Made by a program: the position numbers and the translations under genes. Below are positions 12,031-25,790 of a stretch of 64,000 nucleotides of DNA, one piece after another. Positions within the stretch are counted from its first letter, which is position 1; each line of letters starts with the position of its first letter. Source of the DNA: Talinum fruticosum (taxonomy: Eukaryota > Streptophyta > Magnoliopsida > Caryophyllales > Talinaceae); NCBI GenBank assembly GCA_021018815.1, contig JAITYX010000008.1:7252001-7316000 (forward strand). Direction: 5' to 3'. Below the pieces are notes generated by a model. That model saw only the letters and a program-made list of their open reading frames with translations. It did not search any database and was not told the DNA's origin.

Positions 12031-15000
12031 AAAACAAAAATAATTAGATATTATAATTAAAAGAAGTTGAAATAATAAACCTAATAAATTGAAGTGAAAT
12101 GAAAATAATTAAAAATACTAATACAAATAATATTTTGAAGAGAGTCTTAATTATTGATGAAGGGCACCATTACGAAGGCTGATATACACAGGGAGAGAGA
12201 GTAATTAAAGATTTGTGTACGTGAGAAGAAGGGATATGATATGATATGATATGATATGGTGAGGGAAAATGGGGGTCCCATCATCAAAAAAAAAAAAATA
12301 TAGGGATTGTTCTTCATTTCCTTTGCTTGATTCTGAATGATTTCTTGCAAGAGATAGAGAGAGAAAGAAAACTGGCGATTTGGTAGATTTGGTTAGAGAG
12401 AGAGAGAGAGAGAGAGAGGGAGACATATGACATATGACAACGGAATTTAATCTAAAAAATTCGAAAAGGCCGACAAAAAGAATGGGAATTCGTAGTTCCA
12501 TTTCTGGGATATTATTTTTATTTCAGTTTCTTCAAACCCCCTTGAAAAAACCCCAACTAAACTAAACCCACTAACTCTGGATTTTAATACCAATTATTTT
12601 TAAAAAATAAAATAAAATAAAACAAAAGTATTGTATATAATATATATATTAATCTGTATCACAAGTCTGGTTCTAATCCTTCCGCCACAGCCTCACGTGA
12701 GGTGGATCTTCTCACGTGAACTTCCATGGGTTTATGAGTCAAAAGGTAATATCATGATTCCAGAAATAACTTAACTTTTTTATAGTCTTATGTTTTTTAT
12801 TTTCTATCTTAATATTGTAATTTAATATGTCATTACTTGCTATGTTTGGAATCACAATAAAAAAAATAATATAAGAAGATTAAGATTTGAATATGTCATA
12901 TGTTATTTGAATCTCTAAAATGTTCGTCCGATCATTATTTTACTCGTTAAATGGAACTATTCAATCCGATCAAATAACATTTTTTAAATGAGTTGCTTTA
13001 TTATCGACTTTACTCATTGTTACATGTTCTTCATTAGACCAAATTTTAATGATGTCTATTTACCTATCCCTACCCATAAACACTAACATGACGGGTCACA
13101 AAATGGGAGAAAAGGGTAAGAAAAAACACTTATATGCTACCCCTTTAGTAATTATTTTAATCCTTCTTTTCAATTAAAAAATTAATCTTTCCAATACATT
13201 AATATATCAGCATATATAACACAACTTATTCGTCCCAAGTTGAGCTCTTTATCACTTAAAAATAAAAAATAAAAAGGTTGAAGCCAATAGCTTCAGCTAA
13301 TCTGGGTCACTCTATACAAAAAAGTATAATTATTAAATTCAACAATATTTATATTGGTCTCTACTTGATGCTAACACTGTTAATAAATATCTAAGAGTTG
13401 ACAGCACCTTGAATTTTTTAAAATTAAAACTTTAATTTTTTTATAAGAAACTAAATTATTGAAAGAATTACATTATTTTTCTACGGTGCGCTTATAACAG
13501 TTAACAAATCGTAACAATTAAACGCTAATTATTAATAGTTGATTTAAGTTCACCACTCATGACAACTCATAATAACTCGTATCGCTTAACAACTTATTTT
13601 TACCATCTAAAACGAACAAGCCATTCGACGTAATCGATGAGAAGCATATTATTTATGTAAAAGCAAGTTATAACATGTCTAATTAGAACATGAGACTCCA
13701 ATTAGGCGCTAGCCATCTATAGGATATATAATAGCAATACTTTTAAAATTATGCGATGTTAGCACTGAAAGTGAATATAATAATTTCATCCAATAAAAAA
13801 ATTTATCCTTAAAAACAAGATTTTCACTCGTATATCGACTCTCTTTTACTCCTTATATACAAAATTTTGAACTTGTAAATATTCAAAAGGAAACGGAGAA
13901 GAAAAGATTTATATGCCCATAGTTTCATAAAAGCGTAGGAATTGTTTTAAAGTGGTGAGTTTTTGAAGGTGGAAAAGGCCTCCCAAGTTGCTAAGTTGAG
14001 AGGAGTTCAACAACTCCTTGCTTTTGCTTTCAAGGTTTTAGTTTCTTGGAGGATGAGAATCATTGCCCGTATCTTTCAAGGACATGGTATTGTACTATTC
14101 TATGATTTCACTTTTAGTACATGTTAATGTTCGGTTTTAAAATAATTATTATTTTTTCTTATAAAAGAAAATGTTGACTATTTAATTGGGTTTCTATCTT
14201 ATGAGTAGTCTCAATCCTACATCGATACCAATTTATTAAAAAATTTACTGTGTTATTTAAACATAATTTAAGAATCAAATACGATTTGTTTGATTGTAAT
14301 ATGAGTCACATCAATCCCCGGCCCCTCCGGTGAAAAGGAGTCGAACGAAGTAAAATGAGATGTTGGCTTGATAATGTTAGTTGTCTCAAGCTCTATTGAA
14401 GATCAATCAAATCTAGCTTAAAGTAAGGGCTTATCAGCACTAGTTAACACTAATCAATATTCGGTCGTATTTCCTTATTATAATTTCGTATATTATTGAA
14501 TACTTTTTTAATGCTAACCGCTAATAAGGTACTTAATATCAAGTTGAAAAAAACAAACACTAAACTCGGAATGTATCGAGCCACCTTGATTGTACAACCT
14601 ACTCATTACACTTTACTGACTTTTATCGATAAGAAAAGTAATTTGTACTTTGGTGAATTGAATATTTTAAAAAATGCATATTTTAAAGAAATTATTTAGG
14701 AAAATTTAGAAAAAAAGTGAGCTAAAAAAGTAGAGTAAGGACAGGCATTGAGAAGAGGAGTGGGAAGTAGACTAAATATTTCAATATTTTCTGTTCGGAA
14801 TTAATTGATAATTGAGAATGATACCCCACTTTGAAACATGCAACATGTAATTGAAGGTTGATAGGTAAAGGGAAGGGGTTGCCTTGCTATATATGCATGG
14901 AATTGGGACAATTTTTGTACCACTTATTTCTGACAATCTCCATTCATTGCTTACTTGCAATATAATCTTGTCACTATGATTTATGAATGATGTGATGTGA

Positions 15001-15182
15001 CCTTCATCCTTGGCACCTTCATGGATTTAGAGAGAGAGAGAGAGAGAGAGAGAGAAGGCCTCTAGAGGATTTTAATGACAAGGTATTAACCTGTTTGGTG
15101 CAAAACAATCCAAGTACATTGGTTTCGTATTATTGTCAGGTCATGTCGGATTCGTTTACACTGTTTTACTCGTTCTAATTCA

Positions 15183-15223
<41 letters not shown>

Positions 15224-15494
15224 CATGTTATAGCCCTAACTCAGTTACTATACTCACCGCTTAAATATCTGATATAAATATGTGCAAGTGTCAGTTTTCT
15301 TGTTATACAATAAATTATATCGATCACCGAGTGAGGCCATCCAACATACCTACCTGTAAAAATTTAAGTTTTGAGTCGTGCAAAAGGCCCTACATGCGTA
15401 TCTTAAGTAATGGAAACGACCTCTCCATAATTATGTTGAATTGAACCCAACTTTTCCCCCTTCCATAGATGGAATTCTCGAGGCAAGAATTCGA
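12031..15494. other. AT-rich intergenic DNA with microsatellites
   Basis: No gene recognised. Simple repeats are a GATAT pentamer run at 12233-12258, (AG)n at 12395-12419 and 15029-15055, and (TA)n at 15185-15220. Two CACGTG palindromes at 12694-12699 and 12713-12718 are described separately. Confidence 0.5.
12691..12721. promoter_or_regulatory. Paired CTCACGTGA palindromes (G-box type)
   Basis: CTCACGTGAG at 12692-12701 and CTCACGTGAA at 12711-12720 sit 19 bp apart, close to two helical turns. CACGTG is the core bound by plant bZIP and bHLH factors. No gene is seen nearby, so function is not established. Confidence 0.3.
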
Positions 15495-15600
15495 ATTTTT
15501 TAAAGGGCCCAAATGCATAAATGAGTTGTTAAGGAGACCAGTCTCAAATTTTTGAAAGGGCCCAAATGCATAAATGAGTTGTTAAGGAGACCAGTCTCAA
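15495..15600. repeat. Perfect-looking 53-bp tandem duplication
   Basis: Two adjacent copies, about 15495-15547 and 15548-15600, share GGGCCCAAATGCATAAATGA and the following GTTGTTAAGGAGACCAGTCT. The near identity points to a recent duplication. Confidence 0.85.
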
Positions 15601-17403
15601 TCCAATTGCAATTTGCAAATGACATGACAGGTCCCGGATGAGCCCACTTGAAAGCTGTATTAATGTGGGCTATTTTAGAGAGTTATCACTTGGTCTAGAG
15701 TGGGCCTAAACCTAATACTTATATAATTTACATTCGGCCCATATGGGCAAAGAAATCAAAATTTGGGCCCAATCTTAAACTTCCATGGGCTGCCTGGAAA
15801 CTTCTATGAAGATAATATTTTGAATATTCTTTTAATAGTAACTTTGTATGCATCAACACTGCAACTTCTTATATCCATATAGGCGCATATACTTGTCAGA
15901 GTGACATGTCATTATATTTTGCTTCATAAAACCCTTTCACCCCGTTTATTTAATCATTTGTTGACATATATCTTGGAAGCATACGAGTACCAGATTTGTA
16001 ATAGATACTATGCATCAACACTATGTAGTTATTTGACCATTAGTCGGGATTAGGATAGAGTATTTAAACATTATACTCTTTTATTTTTTAAGTAATAAAA
16101 ATTTTCACATGATATCGGAGTAAAAGTGTATGGATTATATATATAGATCATGTAACAAAAATTTCAGATAATTGAGGCTTTTGTCTTCATATCTATGTAT
16201 TTCTCCTATCTCTATGCTTTTGGTAAAGATTTTTTTGTTTAATTTTTGCTTGATTTATATATGATTGATGCAAATTTGGCATAAACAACCATATACATAT
16301 ATACATGTAACACTTTATAATTGAATTTGGCTTCAAATGACTTTCTAAGTTTGAGCTAGTTGATGTATTTTCATGATGACACTTTCTACTAATGAGGGGT
16401 AGGCATTGAATAATTTGAAGCCTTCTCTCTACTCAAACTCCTACAATGGAAGTGCCTTCTCACAGCTTCATGACTTTGTGATGATGCAAATTTGCCATTT
16501 TAGCCAAATAGTTGAGATTAATTGAATTATATATTTATATATGACCAAACAAAAGGACAGGAAGAAAAGCTATTGGTGGTATTTGGTCCCCCTTGGGATC
16601 AATTTTGGAGGTTCATAGAATAAATTACTTGCAAAAAATAACCCACAAGCTAAGTAACTATTTTCACAAATAAATGTCACAAATTCCTTCCTTCATTCAT
16701 TCATGTTAACATCACTAATTTATGTGGGAAAGGGAAGGTTTTTTTATTTTTTTTATTTTTTAGTGTAGAAAGACATTCATCTCAACAAGACTTCACCTCG
16801 GAATATTTGTTGTAATATAAATTCTAATTTCTAAAAACACATGTTTCAAATGTAATACTCGGGTCAAAAAGGTACTAGACAATATCGGTTTATTTGGGTT
16901 TGCTCCGTTTCAACGTTTATAACTACCGGTAAGAAGTTATACAAGCGGTTATGATTCTCGGTCCGACATTTATCATCGATTATCAATATTTGTTAGCAAT
17001 TACTATTTGTGGTTAGTACTTACCAGCAGTTACCAACGGTATCGAAAACACTAAAACGAACCCTTGACAATTAGTTTTTTTCTTTTGAAATGGCTAGGTA
17101 TATGTGACATTTGTGTCGAACTATTCTCAATTCAACATAATAAAAGTAAAATAGTACAAATTCTCCATTAATTTGTTCAAATTTATGAAATATATGTATG
17201 TCGAAATACACATTTGATAAAATCGGAGATAAAGTAATTGAAAGGGTGTCTTATTAACTATTATTAATATGCCAAAAATGATATCTATAACCTAGCAAGC
17301 TATATCTCTAGATGTTACAATTTTCAAACATTTAGATTTTAACCAGATCACCCTATTAATGCCATTAACAGTGACTTCTCTAATATTCAAACACCACCCT
17401 AAT

Positions 17404-17452
<49 letters not shown>

Positions 17453-18157
17453 ATATCCTCGAAATATTTCAAAGAACTTTTATCTCATCTTCTCCTAAAG
17501 TTTTCCATTTTTTAATTAGCCATATTTTATTATTTTCATGTAAATCCATACAATTATTCCAACTCTGCCCCCTCCTTATCCATGATAATAATCATAATAA
17601 TAATTATAATAATAATAATCCTCCAATAATAACTGAAAAGAAAAAAAAGAAAAGAAAAATGAAGCAAAAGGACAAGTTCATCTAAGTGAGCATCCAAAAA
17701 GATGGATATAATAGCACTATAAAATTGTTTCTTAATTACATCACTAATTAATTATAGGTGCTATAGTGCTATCATTATTGACCTTAATAATTATCTTTTA
17801 ATAAATTATTTTTTATGCATGTTGCTTTCCATGCATATTATAACAATTATTATTAATTAAGAAATAAATAAATATAATAAAAATTGATAGAGAAGATTAT
17901 GGGCACATCAAAAGGTCAAGCTAGCAACGGATTAGAAGGCATGCATTATCCCACTTGCTACCTCCCACAATATTTTGTTCTTGAAAAGCTTCTCTAAACT
18001 TCAGAAAAATATTGAAATCCTTCCAAATTATTGCTCTTTCTTTCTCCCTCTCTCTCTCTCTCCTTCTCTCCCTCTCTCTAACATGATAACTTTTAAGTTC
18101 TACAATTTTTTTCTTATCTTAAATTAATATAAAATTAATATGAATATATCATATCAT
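15601..18157. other. AT-rich intergenic DNA
   Basis: No gene recognised. It includes (TA)n at 17408-17449 and a CT-rich tract at about 18040-18077. A short stretch at 16900-17060 has repeated CCGGT/CCGAC and TTACCAGC motifs, probably transposon debris. Confidence 0.45.
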
Positions 18158-19239
18158 GCATATAATACATAAACTATAATAAGATATGATGGGCATGTTC
18201 GACTTTACATAAAAAAACATAATCTATTTATGTTTTATGTTCGTTTATATTTGTTCGTTTCTTATTTAATAATTCATTTTTGTTCGTTTATGCTCGTTTC
18301 TACTCTTTTATGTTCGTCTATGTTCGCTTCTTTTTATAATAATATTTATGTGTATTTTGTATGTGAGTTCGAACAAACCCGTAGCGTGTCCTGCATGAGA
18401 CTCGTATCATAAGAGATATGTTTTTGTAATGACTTTAATAATAGTTATGATGACTAATAGTTTATTTAAGAGTTTATGTGATAAAAGTCGTTGCTAAATA
18501 AACTATTAGTCACCCTTGAATTGAAAATCACACTAAAACATATTAGTTACGTCGAAATCTTTAAAAAATCACTCGTTAAAATAAAAGTCTTCGGAATAAG
18601 TGCATTTATGAAGATTTAAACTTATATTGTGATTTTTTATTTACTTATGAAGATTTAAACTTATATTGTGATTTTTATTTACTTTTGCATGATTCATGTG
18701 TAGTGTACTTTCAATATAAATGTCTAAGATTAAATTTGTATCGTAGCTAATTTAAGTAGTAATTTTTTTATGGATTTTACTTCCTAAGCCTTAATTCTTA
18801 GGTTCAAATTTTTCATAAATGGCACTTTGTTGTATTTGTATGAGTCAACAAATTAGAAAAAAAAAAGAGTAATGTGATTTTTTTTCCTTCTCATGTACAT
18901 TATCCTTCTATTTTTCGAACATAAATTATTAAATTAATTAAAACTCAATTTACAATAAGCTTCAAATCTAGATGATTACATCACCACAATAAGAAAATAA
19001 ATTATTCAATCAATAAAACTAATTGATACACTTCTAAATGCTCTTTTTATATTTAATCGTTATTAATAATATAGCCTTCGAGAATCGATATTCATTGCAG
19101 ATCCATATTACAATAAATCAATAATTTATTCCTAAGCAATCAGAATAGTCTAAAACTAAATTGGTAAGATCTCTCTAAAAACGGAAAATAATACCATCCA
19201 TCCAAAAGGATACAGAAAGACTCCCAAAATTAGATAAAG
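18158..19239. repeat. Dispersed 1.07-kb repeat, copy A
   Basis: This stretch matches 54191-55254 in the same orientation at high identity. Shared landmarks are GGCATGTTCGACTTTACAT near the start, an array of TTCGTTTATG-type motifs, GAACAAACCCGTAGCGTGTC, and CCCAAAATTAGATAAAG at the right end. An 18-bp perfect inverted repeat (TGACTAATAGTTTATTTA at 18451-18468 with its complement at 18495-18512) is conserved in both copies. Copy A has an extra internal duplication of about 40 bp at 18602-18690. No coding capacity is evident. It may be a non-autonomous transposon or a segmental duplication. Confidence 0.8.
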
Positions 19240-19490
19240 ACTAGCTTTGAATTGCACGTAATACGTGCATGATTAAATTAAGTTCAAATATAATAGTTTT
19301 TATTATAATAGAATATTATGGTTATTATTAAATTGAACTCTAGCCTAACCATAATATTCAAATATAATAAAAGCTATTATGGTTAGGATAGGGTTCAATT
19401 TAATAATAACCGTAATATTCAAATATAATAAAAATATTATGTTTAAACTTAATTTAATTATGCACATATTACGTGCAATGCAAAGCTAGT
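19240..19490. mobile_element. 251-bp MITE with long terminal inverted repeats
   Basis: The left end is ACTAGCTTTGAATTGCACGT. The right end, read on the minus strand, is ACTAGCTTTGCATTGCACGT, and the match continues for about 50 bp with few mismatches. The interior is AT-rich and itself semi-palindromic. AAG occurs at both flanks and may be a 3-bp target duplication. The homologous copy B lacks this element and reads straight through GATAAAGAT. Related ends (TTGCATGTAAATCTAAGCTAG and similar) recur at about 24115 and 25405. Confidence 0.75.
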
Positions 19491-20200
19491 AAGATCCTTA
19501 AACTAACATGACAACTAATGAAGATAAAATAATAAAATGGCACGAAATTAAAATGAAGGCATAGTAAAAAAATGATATAAAAAATAGAACATAACTTTTT
19601 TTGTGAAGAGGTAAAAAGGGTATGAAAATTGACGTGTGTGTGGGGGAGGGGAGAGGATTAAATAACTTAGTAAAATGGGGATATTTATAAAAATTAAATT
19701 TAATAAAATTTAATAACTATACAAAATAAATGGTATAATAACAATTTCATCTCTACAACTTTATTCCTACAATTGCTAACGAATTTTTCATTATAATAAT
19801 GAGCCATCAAAACAACATAAGTTATGATTAGTTTCTAAGATCATAACTAAATTTGGAAATGGATATCAAAGATAATTAACTTTTTTATCATCAAGGCTTA
19901 ACTTCATGCTTAACTCAGTTTTTGAGATGAGCTATTCCAAATACCTATTGAAAAAGTTGGTAACCAGAATCAAAATGGTTCAAATTGGTTATGGACATGA
20001 TTTAACAAGTATACGTGAAATGTAGTTTTAACTTCATAAATAACTATATTTTCATCAAACTCAATCCCTTGGCGATTACATGGAAAACAAAACAAAAATT
20101 GAAACAATTAATAAAAATACTATGTTCTAAAGAAAGGGGAAAACCTTGCTTGTTGTTAGACAATTCAAATAGCTGCAGAATCAAGCAAATTGCTAACTTG
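19491..20200. other. AT-rich intergenic DNA
   Basis: No gene, RNA or well-defined repeat recognised. Confidence 0.45.
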
Positions 20201-23200
20201 TCCCTACAATTTTAATTTTTGTATTAGTAATTTTTTTGGAAGTAATTTTATATGAATAATTTGTCTCAATTAAAATGATTTTTACTAAACTAACTCCCTC
20301 TCCCTCGTATATACGGACCTATATAAATTAGTTTAATAAGTAAAAAGTTTTAATCATTAACGGTATTAAAGGATCTATATAAATGTAATTCTAGAATTCA
20401 ACCCCGACCTAACTCTCTCTCCTTCATCCTGTCATTAGCCATATGTTTTTAGAGGCTCTTAATGCTGTATAATTTTTTAGACAAAAATACCTTTTTAATT
20501 AAATATTTTTACTATGTATTTAACTAACTATTATAAAAAAAAACTAACCATTACCATCTCTCTCCATCTCTACCCCCTTCCGCGCAGTTACATAAACCCA
20601 CCGTTTTTATTAAATTCTATCTCTCTCTCCCTCTCCTTCTCCAATTATCTAGCTTTTTTAAAACAATTTTATTGTTAACTATTTTTTAAAAAATTTGTTA
20701 ACTATTTTTTATCTAACATAATTATAAAGATATATTATGAATTTGATTCTTATATGAAGTAGCTTGGATAATAGGAACATTAAAATATATAAAGTCTAAG
20801 TTATAAAGTTTGGAACTTAGGATAAATGAATAAAGATAACATATAAATTTTGGACAATTTATCCCTTTATATATCTATCTATTTATGTTATGTTTATGTT
20901 ATGCATAAAGGTAAAAAGGCCGAAGTATTGTAGAATTTTTAGACAAAAATACCCTTACTAATTAAATATTTTCTCTATATATTTATCAACTAATAAATAT
21001 TAAATGATAAGGGTACTCGTTGTCAAATCGAGGCAATCTCCAAAAATACTTGTCATTCCAAGCGATTTACTTCTCCCACATTCTCATCTTCTTACTTTCT
21101 CTCTTCAAACTGTAAAATACATGAATTCTAAAAATGCCCCAAAAAATTTCATATATGCCTTCTTGAATAAAGGTTGAAGCAAATAGGAAATAATATATAT
21201 ATTACATACAATGAGCAAGGTGATGAATGATGACCCTCGATGTTAATATTTCAGTTTTAAGTAATATAATATTTACATCTTATTCATTCGCTCGAAAAAA
21301 ATAATAAGTTAAGCCGATACATAATAATTCTAAAATTTTATTAAAAAAAGGTAAAAACTTTGTTATATACTTTGAACAAAGTCTTACACGTATTACCTAT
21401 ATAAGAATTATTATTAATTCAATTGCAATAAAATAGACCTATAAAATAGATAAAAACAAATAACGAAAGATTAAAATCCATAAGTACTTAGGGAGTGGGA
21501 GAAAATATTACCTAAATAATTAAACAGTTTGGGTTTGGAAATTATACCATTATCTTTGCCTTATATACAACATAGATAGATAGATAGATCAAGCATTATT
21601 GCTATAAGTATGTGATTTTTCTAACTTTTAAATACCATATATTAATCGTTAGTCATGTTTGTCCTTTTTTTTTTCTCATTGTCGTTTTTTTTTCTCAAGC
21701 ACCTTGTAATATGGTGTTTTTATGATGACTAAGACAATAATATATAATTATTAAATTGGTAAGTGAGCATACTTAAAATGGGTAATATTAATGTAAATTT
21801 AGGATCTATCGTTTGTGTATTTAGAATGATTTTATAAAATATTGAACAAATGTATAAAATCTTACACTGTTAGGAAAGAAATATTTAATAAAGAGGAAAA
21901 CAAAGTTTGAGTAGGGAGCAATGATATATTGATAAAAAAAGACCGGCATCAAACCACAAAGTAACTTATATTAATTGGAGAAAAATTATACTAATTTAAA
22001 GATCAATGTAATAATTGTTTACCGTCCGTAAAAAATAAAGAAATTTAGTAATTATATTACAATAATTTAAATTTAATAATCGAATGGTTAAGATATAACA
22101 AAGCGTACATCATAACTTTTTATTTAAAAAGCATATATCACAACATAAAAAAATCATACAATCCCCATGCGAGTTAACAATTTAGAAAAAATATTCATTT
22201 CAATTGGAATCTAATAAACATAAAAAAAATTTTATAATTGAAATCTAGTAAACAATTTAGAGAAAGAGAGAGGGGGCGTAAGTGGGTAAGCTGCAGAGAG
22301 GGAAAGAGAAAATGGGAAAAGGGGGAAGGTAACTGCATAGAGAGAGGGGTAACCGGAGAGAAAGGGATAGGAGAAGAAAGAAAAATAAAACAATAATTTT
22401 TTTGGCAAATGAAAATAAAATAATTATAAGAGATAATTTTAACCCTATAATTTAAGTTAAGAAAGGGTAAATGTGGAATATCAAAATTTGTACAAGCACT
22501 AAATCCTTCTTCCCTTTGTATATAACATAGATATAGATATAAATATAGATAGATATGTGGGAAATAAAAAGGTGTTCTTATAAAGTTTGACTCTACAAGT
22601 ATGCATCTTCATCTTTTCTTTCTTTTTTTTAAAAAACTAGTGGACGTTAATAGATATTAGATTATATTAGTACGCATGGATCATATGTGAAAATTTAGCT
22701 CAAAATGTATTGAATTTTTAACAACAGGTATTACACTTCCTTGGAAAGTAATTAAATTCTCTATGCACATCATCATAATTTTCATGCTTGGTCGGTTGGC
22801 GTAAATCTTCAACAAATCCGAAGGAGAGTTAGAGAGAAATTATACACAATTACCAAACAATAAAATAAATAAATAAATCAATCGCTTCATTAACTCACTG
22901 TTAAATTGAATCATATATACATGTGCTTTGAAAATGTTAGACGTGAGTGGTTTTTTAAATTTAATTTTTAATTAAAATAATTATTTTTATGTATGAGTAA
23001 CTAATCCTTATAAGTTTATGCAAAATAAGGGTATATTTGATAAATTAAAATTTATACAACAATAAAAAGGCCTTATCTTTATATATAACATAAATAAGTT
23101 TAATGATTTAATAATTTGTGACTATTTTATCCTTAAAATATAAGTTATATGAAGGGTAAAAATAAAGAAAAGTAAAAGTTATAAAACAATAGAGAAGTAT

Positions 23201-25790
23201 TGGCCTTATATACAAAAATAAATAGATAGGTAGATATATAAAGGAAATAATTTATCTAAATTCTATATGTTATAAAGGTAATTTATATCAATAATATTTA
23301 TTTATTTATCCAAGTTCAAACTTTAAATTTAGACTTTATGTATTTAATTTTTTTAAGGTAATTTAATTTTTTTATTTTATCGAGGGTAGTTTATATAAAA
23401 AATAAATTATTCATGTATCTTTATAATTATGTTAGATTAAAAATAGTTAATAAATTATATCAAAAAAATAATTAATAAATTTGATAAAAAATTTATGGGA
23501 CTCAAGGGTAAATAAATGAGAGAGAGAGAGAGAGAGAGGCAGGCGGAGAGGGGGTTAATTGGAGAGAGAGAGAGAGAGACAGAGCCAGGCGGAGAGAGGG
23601 GGTAACTGGAGCTGGAGAGAGAGGGGCTAGCTGGAGAGAGAGAGAGGGGGAGGGGTGGTTAATTGGAGAGAGGGTAATTACATTAAATATAATGATATTT
23701 TTATCCTTAAAATTTAAGTTAATAAAGGGGTAAATATGGCAAATTGAAATTTATACAGCACTTTAGAGATATATCTTATACATAACATAGATAGGGATGA
23801 AATTGGTAATCTAAAAATTTTACCGTCATAAAAGAGTCTTACCTTTTATACATAACATAGAGATATATCTTATATCTTCTTAATTTCCAAGCTATTTATA
23901 TCTCAAACACTACTAATGCATTCTAATTATTTTATAATAATGCATTAATTTTATTTGATTATTTTTTATTTGTATGCATTATGTGTAAATAAAAACTAAT
24001 TTTAAAAGAATTAATTTTAAATTACTATATTTTTTATTTATATTTACTATATTTTATCACATAATTATACAAGATTATATTTTGTCATCTTTTATAATTA
24101 AAATTTTTGCAAGCATCCGTGTAAATCTAGTATAATTTCCATAAAATAAAAGTTATGAATCATATGTAAAATAAAAAATCTTAATTAAAATAATATTTTA
24201 AAAAAATTGTAATAAGTGTTTAAATAACATTAACTACTTGAAATAATAATGAAAATTTTCATAATATGAAATTTATAAGCTACATATAAAATAAAAATCT
24301 TAATCATTAAAAGTAATAATATAAGTGTAATTATGAAGCCCAATCCTAACCTAATTCACTCCGTCTCTCGTTACGTCGTTAGCCTCCTTGCTCCTCACAA
24401 CCCCGCGCTCCCTCGGTCGCTCCCTCTCTCGATCTGCTCCGAGCTCCCTCTCGCTATCCGACTCCATCCCCCAAACTATGCCCACCACCCTCGGTCGCCT
24501 CTCGTGCCCGCCACTTCTTCTTCCCTACCCACCTCCGAAATCCTCTCCATCGATTAATAAAAATAATAATCACCGATAAAACTCACATAATGGGGAGAAA
24601 AATAATAAAATAAAAAATATTCTTAAACATAAAAAATCCATACACTTGAACAATATTAATCGCGATAATGACCTTGCCAAAATTATATAACTAATCAACC
24701 TATAAACATATAATCAATTAATAAAATAAATGATTAAAAAGAATTATAAAATTACAAAAGAGGGGTTACTTATTTGTAATTTATCTCAATTTGGGTCACA
24801 AATCACAATGACATTGGCAACCTACAGTTTAACTAAGTAAAAAGTTATATTGGACAGAAAATGGAGAAATCAAGTGGGAAACAGATAATTTTAGAGTAAT
24901 TTAAAAAAAGAATGATTATATATTACTAAAAGTATAAAAGATTTGTTAAATTCTCTTTTTTTTTCATTTTATAACTTCTAAATGTGAGGTTATATTTGAT
25001 GATGAGAGAAAAAGTTTTAAGGTTCGGGATGATTTTGATAAGGTTATTATCGCGATTAGTCATTGTTCAAGTGTATGAAATTTTCATTAATTTTATTAGT
25101 GAATTATTATTTTTATTGATCAATTGATAAAAAATACACATAATTATTAGTTTTATATATATATATCTTACATATTCTTAATTTCCAACATACTTATATG
25201 TCCGCACTACTAACGCATTATAATTATTTTATAATATATTAATTCTATTTGGTTACTTTTTATTCGTATGCATTGCGTGTAAATCAAAACTAATTTTAAA
25301 AGAATTACTACTATATTTTTAATCATATTTACTATATTTTAGCACTATTAATTGATTACGCAAGATTATATTATCGTATATCTTTTATAATTACAATTGT
25401 TACACGCATTGCATGTAAATCTAAGCTAGTCTTCATAAAATAAAACTTATAAACTATATAAAATAAAAAGTCTTAATTAAAATAAATTTTTAAAAAAATT
25501 ATAATAAGTGTTGAATAACATTAACGACTTAAAATAATAATGAAGATCTTCTTAAAATAAAATTTATAAACTATATATAAAATGAAAAATCTTCATTAAA
25601 ATAAAATTTTTAGAAAATTAAATATAATAAATATTTAAATAAAATTTAGTACTTTGAATAATAATAAAAATTTTTATAAAATAAAATTTATGAACTATGA
25701 AAATAAAATTTATGAACTATGTATAAAATAAAAATTCTTAACAATTAGAAGTATTAAAGGACTATAAAAAAAAATACTAAAAACTCATAT
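20201..25790. repeat. Cluster of AT-rich dispersed repeats with GA/CT-rich cores
   Basis: Several related, degraded copies of one repeat family can be traced by recurring landmarks. One end carries CTAACCTAACTCCCTCT and GTCATTAGCC (about 20285, 20400, 24345). The core is GA- or CT-rich (22260-22380, 23518-23670, 24360-24550). The other end carries AAAGGGGTAAATATGG, TTTATACAGCAC and TATATAACATAGATAG or variants (about 21565, 22520, 23085, 23770, 23860). The open frames inside are low-complexity. The structure fits a non-autonomous transposon family of unknown class. Confidence 0.55.

Noticed and set aside
12205..12501. 98-codon minus-strand frame near 12.3 kb
   Set aside because: Made mostly of the (AG)n and GATAT simple repeats; no domain.
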